DNA from: Sabulitectum sp036743055
GTDB lineage: Bacteria > Fermentibacterota > Fermentibacteria > Fermentibacterales > JCC-6
Direction of reading: 5' to 3'
Assembly: GCA_036743055.1 (NCBI GenBank)
Contig: DAINQE010000077.1
Span: forward strand, 1-7,622
DNA: 7,622 nt
The notes beneath the pieces were generated by a model that did no database searches, was not told where the DNA came from, and saw nothing but the letters and a program-made list of their open reading frames with translations. This document shows positions 1 to 6,750 of this stretch, piece after piece. The position numbers and the translations under genes are program-made. Positions within the stretch are counted from its first letter, which is position 1, and every line of letters begins with the position of its first letter.

Positions 1-9
1 ATTTCAAAT

Positions 10-48
10 CGACGGTTCATGAACCCCTCGACTTGTAGTCGAGGGTCG
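10..48 (+). other. Compact inverted-repeat element (hairpin 25-45 within a possible three-way junction)
   Basis: A 9-bp perfect stem, CCCTCGACT (25-33) with AGTCGAGGG (37-45), closes on the loop TGT. Directly upstream is the 12-base palindrome GGTTCATGAACC (14-25). CGAC (10-13) is complementary to GTCG (45-48). If G45 pairs with C13 instead of C25, the stretch 10-48 folds as a contiguous three-way junction with no unpaired bases between helices. No run of T follows the hairpin, so it does not look like an intrinsic terminator. The pairings are seen directly. Whether this is an RNA leader, a protein-binding site or a dispersed repeat is unknown. The left window edge may cut a larger element. 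Confidence 0.45.
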
Positions 49-63
49 TTCAGTGCAAATCCC

Positions 64-116
64 GATACTCTGCTGTGGAACTGCGGTACTGTTCAATCGC
101 GATCCGCAGAAGTATC
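64..116 (+). promoter_or_regulatory. Possible folded leader upstream of ettA with competing pairings
   Basis: GATACTCTGC (64-73) pairs with GCAG (106-109) and AGTATC (111-116), giving 10 bp with one bulged A at 110. The same 3' segment, CCGCAG (104-109), is alternatively complementary to CTGCGG (81-86), so two folds would exclude each other. The 3' arm ends 9 bases before the ATG at 126, roughly where a ribosome binding site would lie. No good Shine-Dalgarno is visible there. The complementarity is observed. A regulatory role for ettA is inference and chance pairing is possible. If translation instead began at the in-frame GTG at 75, most of this fold would lie inside the coding region. Confidence 0.3.
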
Positions 117-125
117 ATAGCGGCT

Positions 126-1805
126 ATGGCAACTGTAGACGAAAAACGGATTATCCATACCATGCACATGGTATCGAAGAAGCACGGAACGAAGTTCGTT
201 CTGAAGGACATCTCGCTGTCCTACTTCTACGGTGCCAAGATAGGCGTCATTGGCCTGAACGGCTCAGGGAAATCCACACTGCTCCGCATCATCGCAGGTG
301 TAGATACGGAGATAATAGGGGAGATCAGCAAGGCCGCGGGTTTCACCACGGGTCTGCTTGAGCAGGAGCCGGTGCTGGAGCCCGGGAAGACCGTTCGCCA
401 GATAGTTTCCGAGGGCGTTCAGGAGCTGGTGGACCTTCTCCAGGAGTACGAGGACATCGGGCTGGCCTTCGCCGAACCCGATGCCGACTACGAGAAGCTG
501 GGGAACAGGCAGGCTGAACTGCAGGACCTCATCGAGGCCGCCGACGGCTGGAACCTGGACACCAGGCTGAACCTGGCCATGGAGGCCCTTCGCTGCCCCG
601 ATCCCGAACAGGTGGTAGACGAGCTTTCCGGAGGCGAGCGTCGAAGGGTAGCGCTGTGCAGGCTGCTGCTGCAGAAGCCCGACATCCTTCTGCTCGACGA
701 GCCCACCAACCACCTCGATGCTGAAACAGTGGCCTGGCTGGAACGGCATCTTCAGCAGTACCAGGGAACGGTGATCGCCGTTACCCACGACAGGTACTTC
801 CTGGACAACGTGGCAGGCTGGATACTGGAGCTGGACAGGGGAGAGGGCATTCCCTGGAAGGGCAATTACTCCCAGTGGCTGGAGCAGAAGGCCAAACGCC
901 TGGCAATGGAGGAAAAGGCCGACAGCCAGCGCGCGAAGACCCTGGAAAGGGAACTGGAGTGGGTCAGGATGACCCCGAAGGGCAAGCATACAAAGAGCAA
1001 GTCGCGAATATCCAGCTACGAGAAGCTGCTCTCGCAGGGGGAGAGGGAGAAGGTCCGGGAGGTGAGCCTCTCCTTCCCGCCGGGTCCAAGGCTTGGTTCG
1101 GTGGTGATAGAGGCGAAGTCTCTGGCTAAATCATTCGGCAGCAAGCTGCTCTTCAGCGACCTCTCCTTCGAGGTGCCCCCGGGTGCGGTGGTTGGCATCG
1201 TTGGCCCCAACGGAGCCGGTAAGACAACCCTTTTCAACCTGATAACTGGCGCCTTGAATCCAGACAGCGGCGAACTCAAGCTGGGCGAAACGGTGAAACT
1301 GGCCTGCGTTGATCAGCTCAGGTCCGCGCTCGACCCTGAGAAAACCGTTTGGGAACAGCTCTCAGGCGGCAGGGAAGTGATAAAGCTTGGGGAGAACAGG
1401 GAGATTAACAGCAGGGCCTACTGCGCCTGGTTCAACTTTACCGGGGCCGATCAGCAGAAGAAGGTGGGGGTGCTCTCCGGAGGCGAGCGCAACAGGCTCA
1501 ACCTGGCCATGATGCTCCAGGAAGGCAGCAACGTGCTGCTGCTGGACGAGCCCACCAACGACCTTGACGTAAACACCCTGCGGGCTCTAGAAGAGGCCCT
1601 GGACGACTTCGCGGGATGCGCCATGGTCATAAGCCACGACAGGTGGTTCCTGGACAGGGTCTGCTCCCATCTGATAGCCTTCGAGGATGGCGACGTGCTC
1701 TGGTTCGACGGGAACTGGACAGAATACGCCGAGTACCGCAGAAGCAGGCTGGGGGCCGCCGCGGACAGACCCCACAGGTATATCCACAGGAAACTTGAGA
1801 AGTAG
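126..1805 (+). CDS. ettA: EttA, energy-dependent translational throttle protein (ABC-F ATPase)
   Basis: This cytoplasmic ABC-F ATPase (559 residues; E. coli EttA has about 555) has no membrane domain. By family knowledge it binds the ribosomal E site and gates the first steps of elongation according to the ATP/ADP ratio. Two ABC cassettes are visible. In the first, Walker A is GLNGSGKST (43-51), the signature LSGGE (167-171) and Walker B DEPTNHLD (191-198, catalytic E192). In the second, Walker A is GPNGAGKTT (360-368), the signature LSGGE (450-454) and Walker B DEPTNDLD (474-481, E475). The arm insertion (about 95-135) and the P-site tRNA-interaction linker (about 245-325, including ELEWVR and a basic KGKHTKSKSR stretch) match EttA rather than Uup or YheS. 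The N-terminal IIHTMHMV resembles E. coli FVYTMHRV, which supports the ATG at 126 over the GTG at 75. Neither start has a good Shine-Dalgarno. All catalytic motifs are intact. Confidence 0.96.
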   Translation: MATVDEKRIIHTMHMVSKKHGTKFVLKDISLSYFYGAKIGVIGLNGSGKSTLLRIIAGVDTEIIGEISKAAGFTTGLLEQEPVLEPGKTVRQIVSEGVQELVDLLQEYEDIGLAFAEPDADYEKLGNRQAELQDLIEAADGWNLDTRLNLAMEALRCPDPEQVVDELSGGERRRVALCRLLLQKPDILLLDEPTNHLDAETVAWLERHLQQYQGTVIAVTHDRYFLDNVAGWILELDRGEGIPWKGNYSQWLEQKAKRLAMEEKADSQRAKTLERELEWVRMTPKGKHTKSKSRISSYEKLLSQGEREKVREVSLSFPPGPRLGSVVIEAKSLAKSFGSKLLFSDLSFEVPPGAVVGIVGPNGAGKTTLFNLITGALNPDSGELKLGETVKLACVDQLRSALDPEKTVWEQLSGGREVIKLGENREINSRAYCAWFNFTGADQQKKVGVLSGGERNRLNLAMMLQEGSNVLLLDEPTNDLDVNTLRALEEALDDFAGCAMVISHDRWFLDRVCSHLIAFEDGDVLWFDGNWTEYAEYRRSRLGAAADRPHRYIHRKLEK

Positions 1806-1848
1806 CGTGTAACCCGCCTGTTCCGGTGCGGCGTTTACATGACCTTCG

Positions 1849-1868
1849 TTTCATGACATCTTTCATGA
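1849..1868 (+). promoter_or_regulatory. Tandem TTTCATGA motifs upstream of the first sensor kinase gene
   Basis: TTTCATGA occurs exactly at 1849-1856 and 1861-1868, one start every 12 bases. Related CATG cores stand at 1838 (ACATGA) and 1878 (TTCATGG), so four cores are spaced 14, 12 and 14 bases apart. TCATGA is its own reverse complement. Phased short palindromes ahead of a signalling gene could be an operator or response-regulator site, which is inference. The motif is short and TTCATGA also occurs in coding sequence near 7503, so specificity is doubtful. The rest of the 88-base gap shows only a 4-bp CCGC/GCGG pair (1814-1817, 1828-1831), too weak to call a terminator. Confidence 0.3.
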
Positions 1869-1872
1869 TAAT
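1867..1872 (+). promoter_or_regulatory. Weak candidate -10 box for the first sensor kinase gene
   Basis: GATAAT matches five of six bases of the sigma-70 -10 consensus and lies 22 bases before the start codon at 1894. The bases 16-17 upstream (around 1844-1850, CTTCGTT) are a poor -35 match. The better -35-like TTTACA at 1834-1839 is too far away, with a 27-base spacer. It overlaps the second TTTCATGA repeat. This is only a candidate, because sigma consensus in this organism is unknown. Confidence 0.2.
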
Positions 1873-1893
1873 TTCTTCATGGAGTGAGGGGCG

Positions 1894-4803
1894 ATGATCG
1901 AGAACCAGCTCAGCAAAGTAAGCCGGCACACCGGCGAGGCGTATTACAAAGTTGACGACACGGGGATGGTCGTTTCGGCTAACCGGAAAGCCGCGGAGAT
2001 ATTCGGCTACGATTCCCCCGAGGACATGATAGGTAACCGGTTCACCGCAGGGTTCTTTCCCGACAGGGATACACGACGGGAGTTCCTCCGGTTCATAAGC
2101 AGCAGCGACTCCATTCAGCTGCTAACCGCGATACTCAGGAAGAAGGACGGTTCCCTCTTCAATGCCGAGACCCATGTGAGAAGGATAGGGGACTCTGCAG
2201 GGGGGTTCGAGGGTTTCGAGGGGTTCGTTCGCGTGGTGGAGAGTGACGGCGAGGACTTCAGCCGGGCCGAACACCTGACAAGTGCCCTTAAGGCCATCAG
2301 ACAGGTCAATCACATAATCACAAAGGAGAAGAACCTGGACAGGATGATACAGGGCATCTGCGACGCCCTGATCTCCACCAGGGGGTATTCCTCCGCATGG
2401 ATAGCCCTGTTCGACCGCAGGGACTACACCTCATGCAAGACGGCCTTTGCCGGAATCCCCGAGGATAATGTGAGAACGCTGAGAAAGAAGCTGGAATCAG
2501 GCGATCTTGTGATCTGCGCCAGGCTGGCGGTTGAGGAATGCAGGCTTGTGACCCTGAACGATGTAAGGAACCTCTGCACCGGCTGCCCTCTTCTCGGGCT
2601 TGATCCGGGAAGCAGGCCGCTCACGGTGATGCTCCTGGCGGACGGAGAGATGTACGGTGTGCTCTCGGCCGAAGTTCCCATGGAGATTGCCTCCTCGCCT
2701 GACGAACAGTCCCTCTTCCAGGAGGTTGCCGACGATGTGGCCTACTCGGTGAGGAACATCGAGATGGAAGCCATAAGGATAGAGAATGAAAGGGTCGTTT
2801 ACAAGGCACGGGAGGATCTGGAGGAAGCCCTCAAAGTAGCTGAGAGGTCCGCCGAGTACGCCAGGGAGGCCAACAGGGCGAAAAGCGAGTTCCTTGCGAA
2901 CATGAGCCATGAGATAAGGACCCCCCTTAACGGCGTTATCGGTATGACCAGCCTTCTCATTGGCACGGAACTCACACCGGAGCAGAGAGAGTACGCCGAG
3001 ACCATTAATTCAAGCGGCGACGCCCTGCTGGCGCTTATCAACGATATCCTCGACCTGAGCAAGATCGAAGCAGGCAAGCTGGAGATAGAGAAGACCGAGT
3101 TCAACCTGAGGAGCCTGGTGGAGGAGATCGGCGACCTCATGGGGATCAGAGCCCACCAGAAGGGACTTGAGTTTATATCCCTCATGGGACCCAGCATACC
3201 CTCCATCGTAAGGGGGGATCCTGTAAGGATAAGACAGATACTCCTCAATCTTACCAGCAATGCACTAAAGTTCACCGACAGCGGCGAGGTCAGCGTGTCG
3301 GTCTCCCTCGAGCACGAGAGCCCTGAGTCTGCGAAGCTCATGTTCCAGGTGAAGGACACCGGAATAGGCATACCCCCCGAGAAGATGAATGTGATTTTCC
3401 AGTCGTTCACCCAGGCGGACTCTTCCACCACCAGGAAGTACGGCGGCACAGGGCTTGGCCTGAGCATCTGCAAGCGTCTGGTGGAACTGATGGGCGGTGA
3501 GATCGGGGTTACCAGCGAAGAGGGTTCCGGTTCCGAGTTCCATTTCTCGCTTACACTGGAAAAACCGTTCGATTCCTCAATGCAGAAGGGCTCAAAAACC
3601 CTTGAGAACGTGAGGATCCTGGCTGTGGATGACAACTCCACCAACCGGAGACTGATCTCGCTGCTGCTTGAATCATGGCACAGCAGGTTCACAGTGGTCA
3701 GCGGAGGGAAGCAGGCCCTTGCGGAACTCAGGAACGCCTCCCGGGAAGGGGACCCCTACAGAATAGCCATACTGGATATGCAGATGCCGGAGATGGACGG
3801 AGAGGAGCTTGGCGGCAGGATAATGGCCGACCGCTCCATCGTAAGCCCGGAGATGATAATGATGTCCTCCGCCGGCAGCAGGGGAGATACGGAGAGCCTG
3901 AAGGAAAAAGGCTTCAGGGCGTATCTTACCAAACCAGTTAAGCAGTCCCACCTTTTCGACTGTCTTGTAAACCTCTGCGGCGATGAACTGACGGAGGAGC
4001 ATGCAGCGGGATCAGCGGGATCGAACAAGCCCCTTACAGAGGAGGACCTGAGGCTGCTGGTAGCGGAGGACAACGAGATAAACGAGCTGGTGGCACTGCG
4101 AATACTTGAGAGACTTGGATACCGGGCCGACACGGTTCATAACGGCGAAGAGGCCATCGAGAGGCTTTCCAGGGAGCGCTACGACATAGTGCTCATGGAC
4201 TGCCAGATGCCTGTGATGGACGGCTATGAAGCAACGAGGCTCATAAGGTCCGGGGAGGCTGCAACGCTTAATCCCGAAATCGTTATCGTGGCCATGACCG
4301 CCAACGCCCTGGAGGGTGACAGGGAGAAGTGCCTCTCCACAGGGATGGACGACTACCTGGCTAAACCCGTTACCCAGGAACGTGTTGCGGAGATCCTGAC
4401 TGCCTGGACGGCGAAGCTGCTGGAGGAGAGGAAAGGTCCGGAAGAGATAGAGGTGGAGTTCTTCGACAGGTCGAAGCTCATGGACAGCTTCGGGAACGAC
4501 CTAACTACCATCAGGGAGATGATCAAGCTGTTCTTCGCAGCTTCCAGGAGCAACATGGGTTCCCTTTCCGCTTCGGTGATCTCAAGGAACGTGCCCAAGG
4601 TCAAGATCACCTCCCATGTTCTCAGGGGTTCCGCCGAGAACATTGGCGCACATACCCTTGCCCAGGCATACGAAAGGCTTGAAAAACTGTGTTCAGGCAA
4701 CGATCTGGATAATGCCGACATACTCCTCAAGATAATCGAGATAGAGTACTCCAGGCTTGCTGAACACCTTGCGGCCATCGGGTGGGGTTCACCGGGCCGA
4801 TGA
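1894..4803 (+). CDS. Soluble hybrid sensor histidine kinase, PAS-GAF-HisKA-HATPase-REC-REC-HPt
   Basis: This is a cytoplasmic hybrid kinase of 969 residues with no hydrophobic membrane segment. In order: PAS (about 10-115); GAF (about 145-290) with Cys at 181, 208, 216, 228 and 231 (CTGCP at 228-232); a signalling coiled coil (about 292-330); HisKA with H339 in SHEIRTPLNG; and HATPase_c with N box NLTSNA (N456), G1 DTGIGI (488-493) and G2 GGTGLGL (517-523). Receiver 1 has D579/D580, phospho-acceptor D628 and K680. Receiver 2 has E725/D726, acceptor D769, T802 and K824. The C-terminal HPt has H908 in SHVLRGSAENIGA. All phosphorelay residues look intact, so autophosphorylation and transfer to an unseen response regulator are expected from family knowledge. 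The start is set by GGAG/GAGG at 1881-1889, 4-9 bases before ATG. The signal sensed is unknown. The domain order resembles BarA-type kinases, but orthology is not claimed. Confidence 0.93.
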   Translation: MIENQLSKVSRHTGEAYYKVDDTGMVVSANRKAAEIFGYDSPEDMIGNRFTAGFFPDRDTRREFLRFISSSDSIQLLTAILRKKDGSLFNAETHVRRIGDSAGGFEGFEGFVRVVESDGEDFSRAEHLTSALKAIRQVNHIITKEKNLDRMIQGICDALISTRGYSSAWIALFDRRDYTSCKTAFAGIPEDNVRTLRKKLESGDLVICARLAVEECRLVTLNDVRNLCTGCPLLGLDPGSRPLTVMLLADGEMYGVLSAEVPMEIASSPDEQSLFQEVADDVAYSVRNIEMEAIRIENERVVYKAREDLEEALKVAERSAEYAREANRAKSEFLANMSHEIRTPLNGVIGMTSLLIGTELTPEQREYAETINSSGDALLALINDILDLSKIEAGKLEIEKTEFNLRSLVEEIGDLMGIRAHQKGLEFISLMGPSIPSIVRGDPVRIRQILLNLTSNALKFTDSGEVSVSVSLEHESPESAKLMFQVKDTGIGIPPEKMNVIFQSFTQADSSTTRKYGGTGLGLSICKRLVELMGGEIGVTSEEGSGSEFHFSLTLEKPFDSSMQKGSKTLENVRILAVDDNSTNRRLISLLLESWHSRFTVVSGGKQALAELRNASREGDPYRIAILDMQMPEMDGEELGGRIMADRSIVSPEMIMMSSAGSRGDTESLKEKGFRAYLTKPVKQSHLFDCLVNLCGDELTEEHAAGSAGSNKPLTEEDLRLLVAEDNEINELVALRILERLGYRADTVHNGEEAIERLSRERYDIVLMDCQMPVMDGYEATRLIRSGEAATLNPEIVIVAMTANALEGDREKCLSTGMDDYLAKPVTQERVAEILTAWTAKLLEERKGPEEIEVEFFDRSKLMDSFGNDLTTIREMIKLFFAASRSNMGSLSASVISRNVPKVKITSHVLRGSAENIGAHTLAQAYERLEKLCSGNDLDNADILLKIIEIEYSRLAEHLAAIGWGSPGR
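2203..2226 (+). repeat. Short in-frame 9-base tandem repeat (Gly-Phe-Glu)
   Basis: The unit GGN-TTC-GAG occurs twice and is followed by a partial third copy GGG-TTC, encoding GFEGFEGF (residues 104-111) at the end of the PAS domain of the first sensor kinase. In PAS domains this position is the loop into the last beta strand (FVRVV here). It looks like a small slippage duplication that keeps the frame. Confidence 0.7.
4006..4023 (+). repeat. Short in-frame 9-base tandem duplication (Ala-Gly-Ser)
   Basis: GCGGGATCA is followed directly by GCGGGATCG, encoding AGSAGS (residues 705-710) in the flexible linker between the two receiver domains of the first sensor kinase. It is a perfect duplication but for the last base, and is consistent with linker growth by slippage. 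Confidence 0.7.
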
Positions 4804-4823
4804 GCTGATTTCGACATTATACA

Positions 4824-4852
4824 TTGACACAGGTCTGAAAAAGACTGATTCT
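4824..4852 (+). promoter_or_regulatory. Candidate sigma-70 promoter in the gap before the second sensor kinase gene
   Basis: A perfect TTGACA (4824-4829) is followed after 17 bases by GATTCT (4847-4852), which matches three of six -10 consensus bases. The predicted transcription start would fall near 4859, within the 5' arm of the downstream hairpin. A small inverted repeat, GTCT (4833-4836) and AGAC (4842-4845), sits in the spacer. The good -35 and poor -10 would fit a weak or activator-dependent promoter, but this is inference. Confidence 0.35.
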
Positions 4853-4883
4853 TCCTCCATATTGCCATTCATGGAGGGAGAAT
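4848..4883 (+). promoter_or_regulatory. Start-site hairpin burying the Shine-Dalgarno of the second sensor kinase gene
   Basis: ATTCTTCCTCCAT (4848-4860) pairs with ATGGAGGGAGAAT (4871-4883) in a continuous 13-bp stem. The only non-Watson-Crick pair is U4853-G4878. The loop is ATTGCCATTC (4861-4870). The 3' arm contains the whole Shine-Dalgarno GGAGGGAG (4873-4880) and the first two bases of the ATG at 4882. In RNA this would hide the ribosome binding site, as known cis-acting translational switches do. No T-run follows, so it is not a terminator. The pairing is seen directly, and the regulatory role is inferred. Confidence 0.6.
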
Positions 4884-6729
4884 GTCAGGAATGAGCGCCT
4901 TTTTACTCATCGCATCTCTGGTGGTTCAGACGGCAGCTGCGGTAACGGCGGTCATAATCGCGCTGAGGACAGGCAGAGTGAAGGGCTGGCTGCTCCTGGC
5001 CATTGCCATGGCGATGATGGCCCTGCGCAGGCTTGCCTCCCTGGCAGCCCCTTTGCAGTACAGGGATTACATCGCGGAGGGCCTTGCCCTGGTCACTTCA
5101 ATACTGGCCGTACTGGGAGTGATCCTTATCTCCGGCGCTTTCAGGCGATTCCACGTTTCAGGCGAGAAGCTGAAAAAGGAACTCCAGGAGAACGAACGGA
5201 ACAGGAAAATGCTGGAGGAGAGGGAGCGGGAGTACAGGACACTGGTGAACAATCTCCCAGGCTTCGCCTACAGGTGCGCCAACGACAGGGACTGGACAAT
5301 GCTCTACATAAGCGAGGGCTGTACGGAGGTCACTGGCTATTCCCCTGAAGAGCTTCTGGGAAACCGTATGGTGGCTTTCAACGACCTCATCGAAGAAGAG
5401 TTCCAGGGCAGGGTATGGAAGAAATGGCAGAGGACGCTCTCGCAGCGTGGTGTGTTCCAGTACGAATACCCTATAACCACAAGGCAGAAAACACGCAGAT
5501 GGGTCTGGGAGAAGGGCTGCGGTGTGTTCTCCGAAGAGGGTGAGCTTCTTTTCCTTGAGGGATTCATCGCGGACATAACCGAGCGAAGGAAGGCCGAGGA
5601 GGAACTGCAGAAGGTGGAGAAGCTGGCAAGCGTTGGAACCCTTGCAGGGGGTATAGCCCACGATTTCAACAACATAATGACGGGCATATACGGGAACATC
5701 TCCATGGCCAGGGAGGTGCTCGCCACTGGTGACAGGGCTGCTGTATTCCTCGAACAGGCGGGTGAGTCCATGGAAAGGGCCACCATGCTCACCAGGCAGC
5801 TTCTTACCTTCGCCAGGGGGGGAGAGCCCAGGATGGAAAGCGTCGATGTTGCCTCTTTGATCGAGGAAACGGTGCATTTCGATCTTTCAGGGAGCAATGT
5901 GGAACCGGTCTTCCGCTGGCAGAGTGGTCTCTGGAACGCCGACGCCGACAGGAGCCAGCTGCAGCAGGTCGCGTCGAACCTTACTCTGAATGCGGTTGAG
6001 GCGATGCCCCGTGGTGGCAGGCTGGAGATAGTCGGAGAGAACTATTCCCATCACTCGGTGGATGAGCTGGAAGTGAACCCAGGCGATTACGTGAGGATGG
6101 TGTTTCGCGACCATGGCTGTGGAATTCCGGCGGATGACCTTGAAAAGGTGTTCGACCCGTATTTTACCACGAAAGATGGCGGAACGGGTCTGGGGCTTGC
6201 CACGGTGTATTCCGTGGTACGACGACACGGGGGAAGGATAACCGTATCATCAGAATCCGGAAAGGGAACGGAGTTCGTGATCCTCCTCCCGGCATCCGCA
6301 TCCCATTCACAGAACCATGAAGGAGACAGCACTGAACTGCCCGGCAAGCGTTCCAGCCGCGTACTGGTGATGGACGACGAGGATATAGTATGCCAGGTGG
6401 CCCTTGGGATGCTGGAACACCTGGGCTACGAGGCGGAGGCGTTCCCTGACGGTGAAAGCGCGGTGGAAGCCTACCGGAAAGCCATGGAGAGAGGCAGGCC
6501 CTTCGACCTGGTGATAATGGACCTTACCGTTCCAGGCGGGGTTGGGGGAGCTGAGGCCACCAGGATGATCCTGGAGTTCGACCCCTCGGCAAGGGCGATC
6601 GTCTCCAGCGGGTACTCCGAGAACCCTGTAATGTCCAGTTACAGGAACTACGGGTTCAAAGGAGTAATGGAAAAGCCATACACCCTGGGCAAGCTCAGGG
6701 ATACCGTATCAACGGTCCTTCAGGACTGA
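4882..6729 (+). CDS. Membrane hybrid sensor histidine kinase, 3TM-PAS-HisKA-HATPase-REC
   Basis: This hybrid kinase (615 residues) has hydrophobic segments at about 5-27, 35-55 and 65-87. Basic residues after the first and third suggest an outside N-terminus and cytoplasmic catalytic part. There is no large extracytoplasmic domain. A coiled coil (about 94-118) leads to PAS (about 117-235). The HisKA motif is of the GGIAHDFNN type (phospho-acceptor H260). HATPase_c shows N370, G1 DHGCGIP (410-416) and G2 GGTGLGL (433-439). The C-terminal receiver (about 493-613) has D498/D499, acceptor D547 in MDLTVPGG, S575 or S576 at the switch position, and K598. There is no HPt or output domain, so the receiver may modulate the kinase or need a separate HPt. 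GGAGG lies 4 bases before the ATG at 4882; the in-frame ATG at 4891 is a possible alternative. The next gene follows after 21 bases. The signal is unknown. Confidence 0.92.
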   Translation: MSGMSAFLLIASLVVQTAAAVTAVIIALRTGRVKGWLLLAIAMAMMALRRLASLAAPLQYRDYIAEGLALVTSILAVLGVILISGAFRRFHVSGEKLKKELQENERNRKMLEEREREYRTLVNNLPGFAYRCANDRDWTMLYISEGCTEVTGYSPEELLGNRMVAFNDLIEEEFQGRVWKKWQRTLSQRGVFQYEYPITTRQKTRRWVWEKGCGVFSEEGELLFLEGFIADITERRKAEEELQKVEKLASVGTLAGGIAHDFNNIMTGIYGNISMAREVLATGDRAAVFLEQAGESMERATMLTRQLLTFARGGEPRMESVDVASLIEETVHFDLSGSNVEPVFRWQSGLWNADADRSQLQQVASNLTLNAVEAMPRGGRLEIVGENYSHHSVDELEVNPGDYVRMVFRDHGCGIPADDLEKVFDPYFTTKDGGTGLGLATVYSVVRRHGGRITVSSESGKGTEFVILLPASASHSQNHEGDSTELPGKRSSRVLVMDDEDIVCQVALGMLEHLGYEAEAFPDGESAVEAYRKAMERGRPFDLVIMDLTVPGGVGGAEATRMILEFDPSARAIVSSGYSENPVMSSYRNYGFKGVMEKPYTLGKLRDTVSTVLQD

Positions 6730-6750
6730 ATCACAAGATCAAGAGGTATC

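Noticed and set aside
1..73. A tRNA-Thr(TGT) gene around the anticodon-like loop at 32-38
   Set aside because: The anticodon arm fits, but ATTTCAA at 1-7 does not pair with 66-72. The expected T stem (49-53 with 61-65) has two mismatches, the T loop lacks TTC, and no CCA or D-arm consensus is present.
75..125. GTG at 75 as the ettA start
   Set aside because: It would add 17 residues with no counterpart in EttA and has no Shine-Dalgarno. The homologous N-terminus begins at the ATG at 126.
264..989. 241-codon open frame on the minus strand
   Set aside because: It is antisense to conserved ABC cassette sequence of ettA and has no recognisable motif or start signal.
1814..1831. Terminator after ettA
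   Set aside because: Only a 4-bp CCGC/GCGG stem with a 10-base loop and no T-run is present, which is too weak to call.
2799..3692. 297-codon open frame on the minus strand
   Set aside because: It lies wholly antisense to the HisKA/HATPase region of the first kinase, its protein is serine-rich with no recognisable domain, and it is explained by codon bias of the plus-strand gene.
3601..3960. First receiver of the soluble kinase as a degenerate pseudo-receiver
   Set aside because: The acidic pair D579/D580, acceptor D628, the switch serine and K680 are all present, so it looks competent.
4871..4894. Seven-codon upstream ORF (ATG at 4871, TGA at 4892-4894) overlapping the second kinase start
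   Set aside because: It has no Shine-Dalgarno of its own and its ATG is part of the hairpin arm. It probably arises by chance from the GGAGGGAG context.
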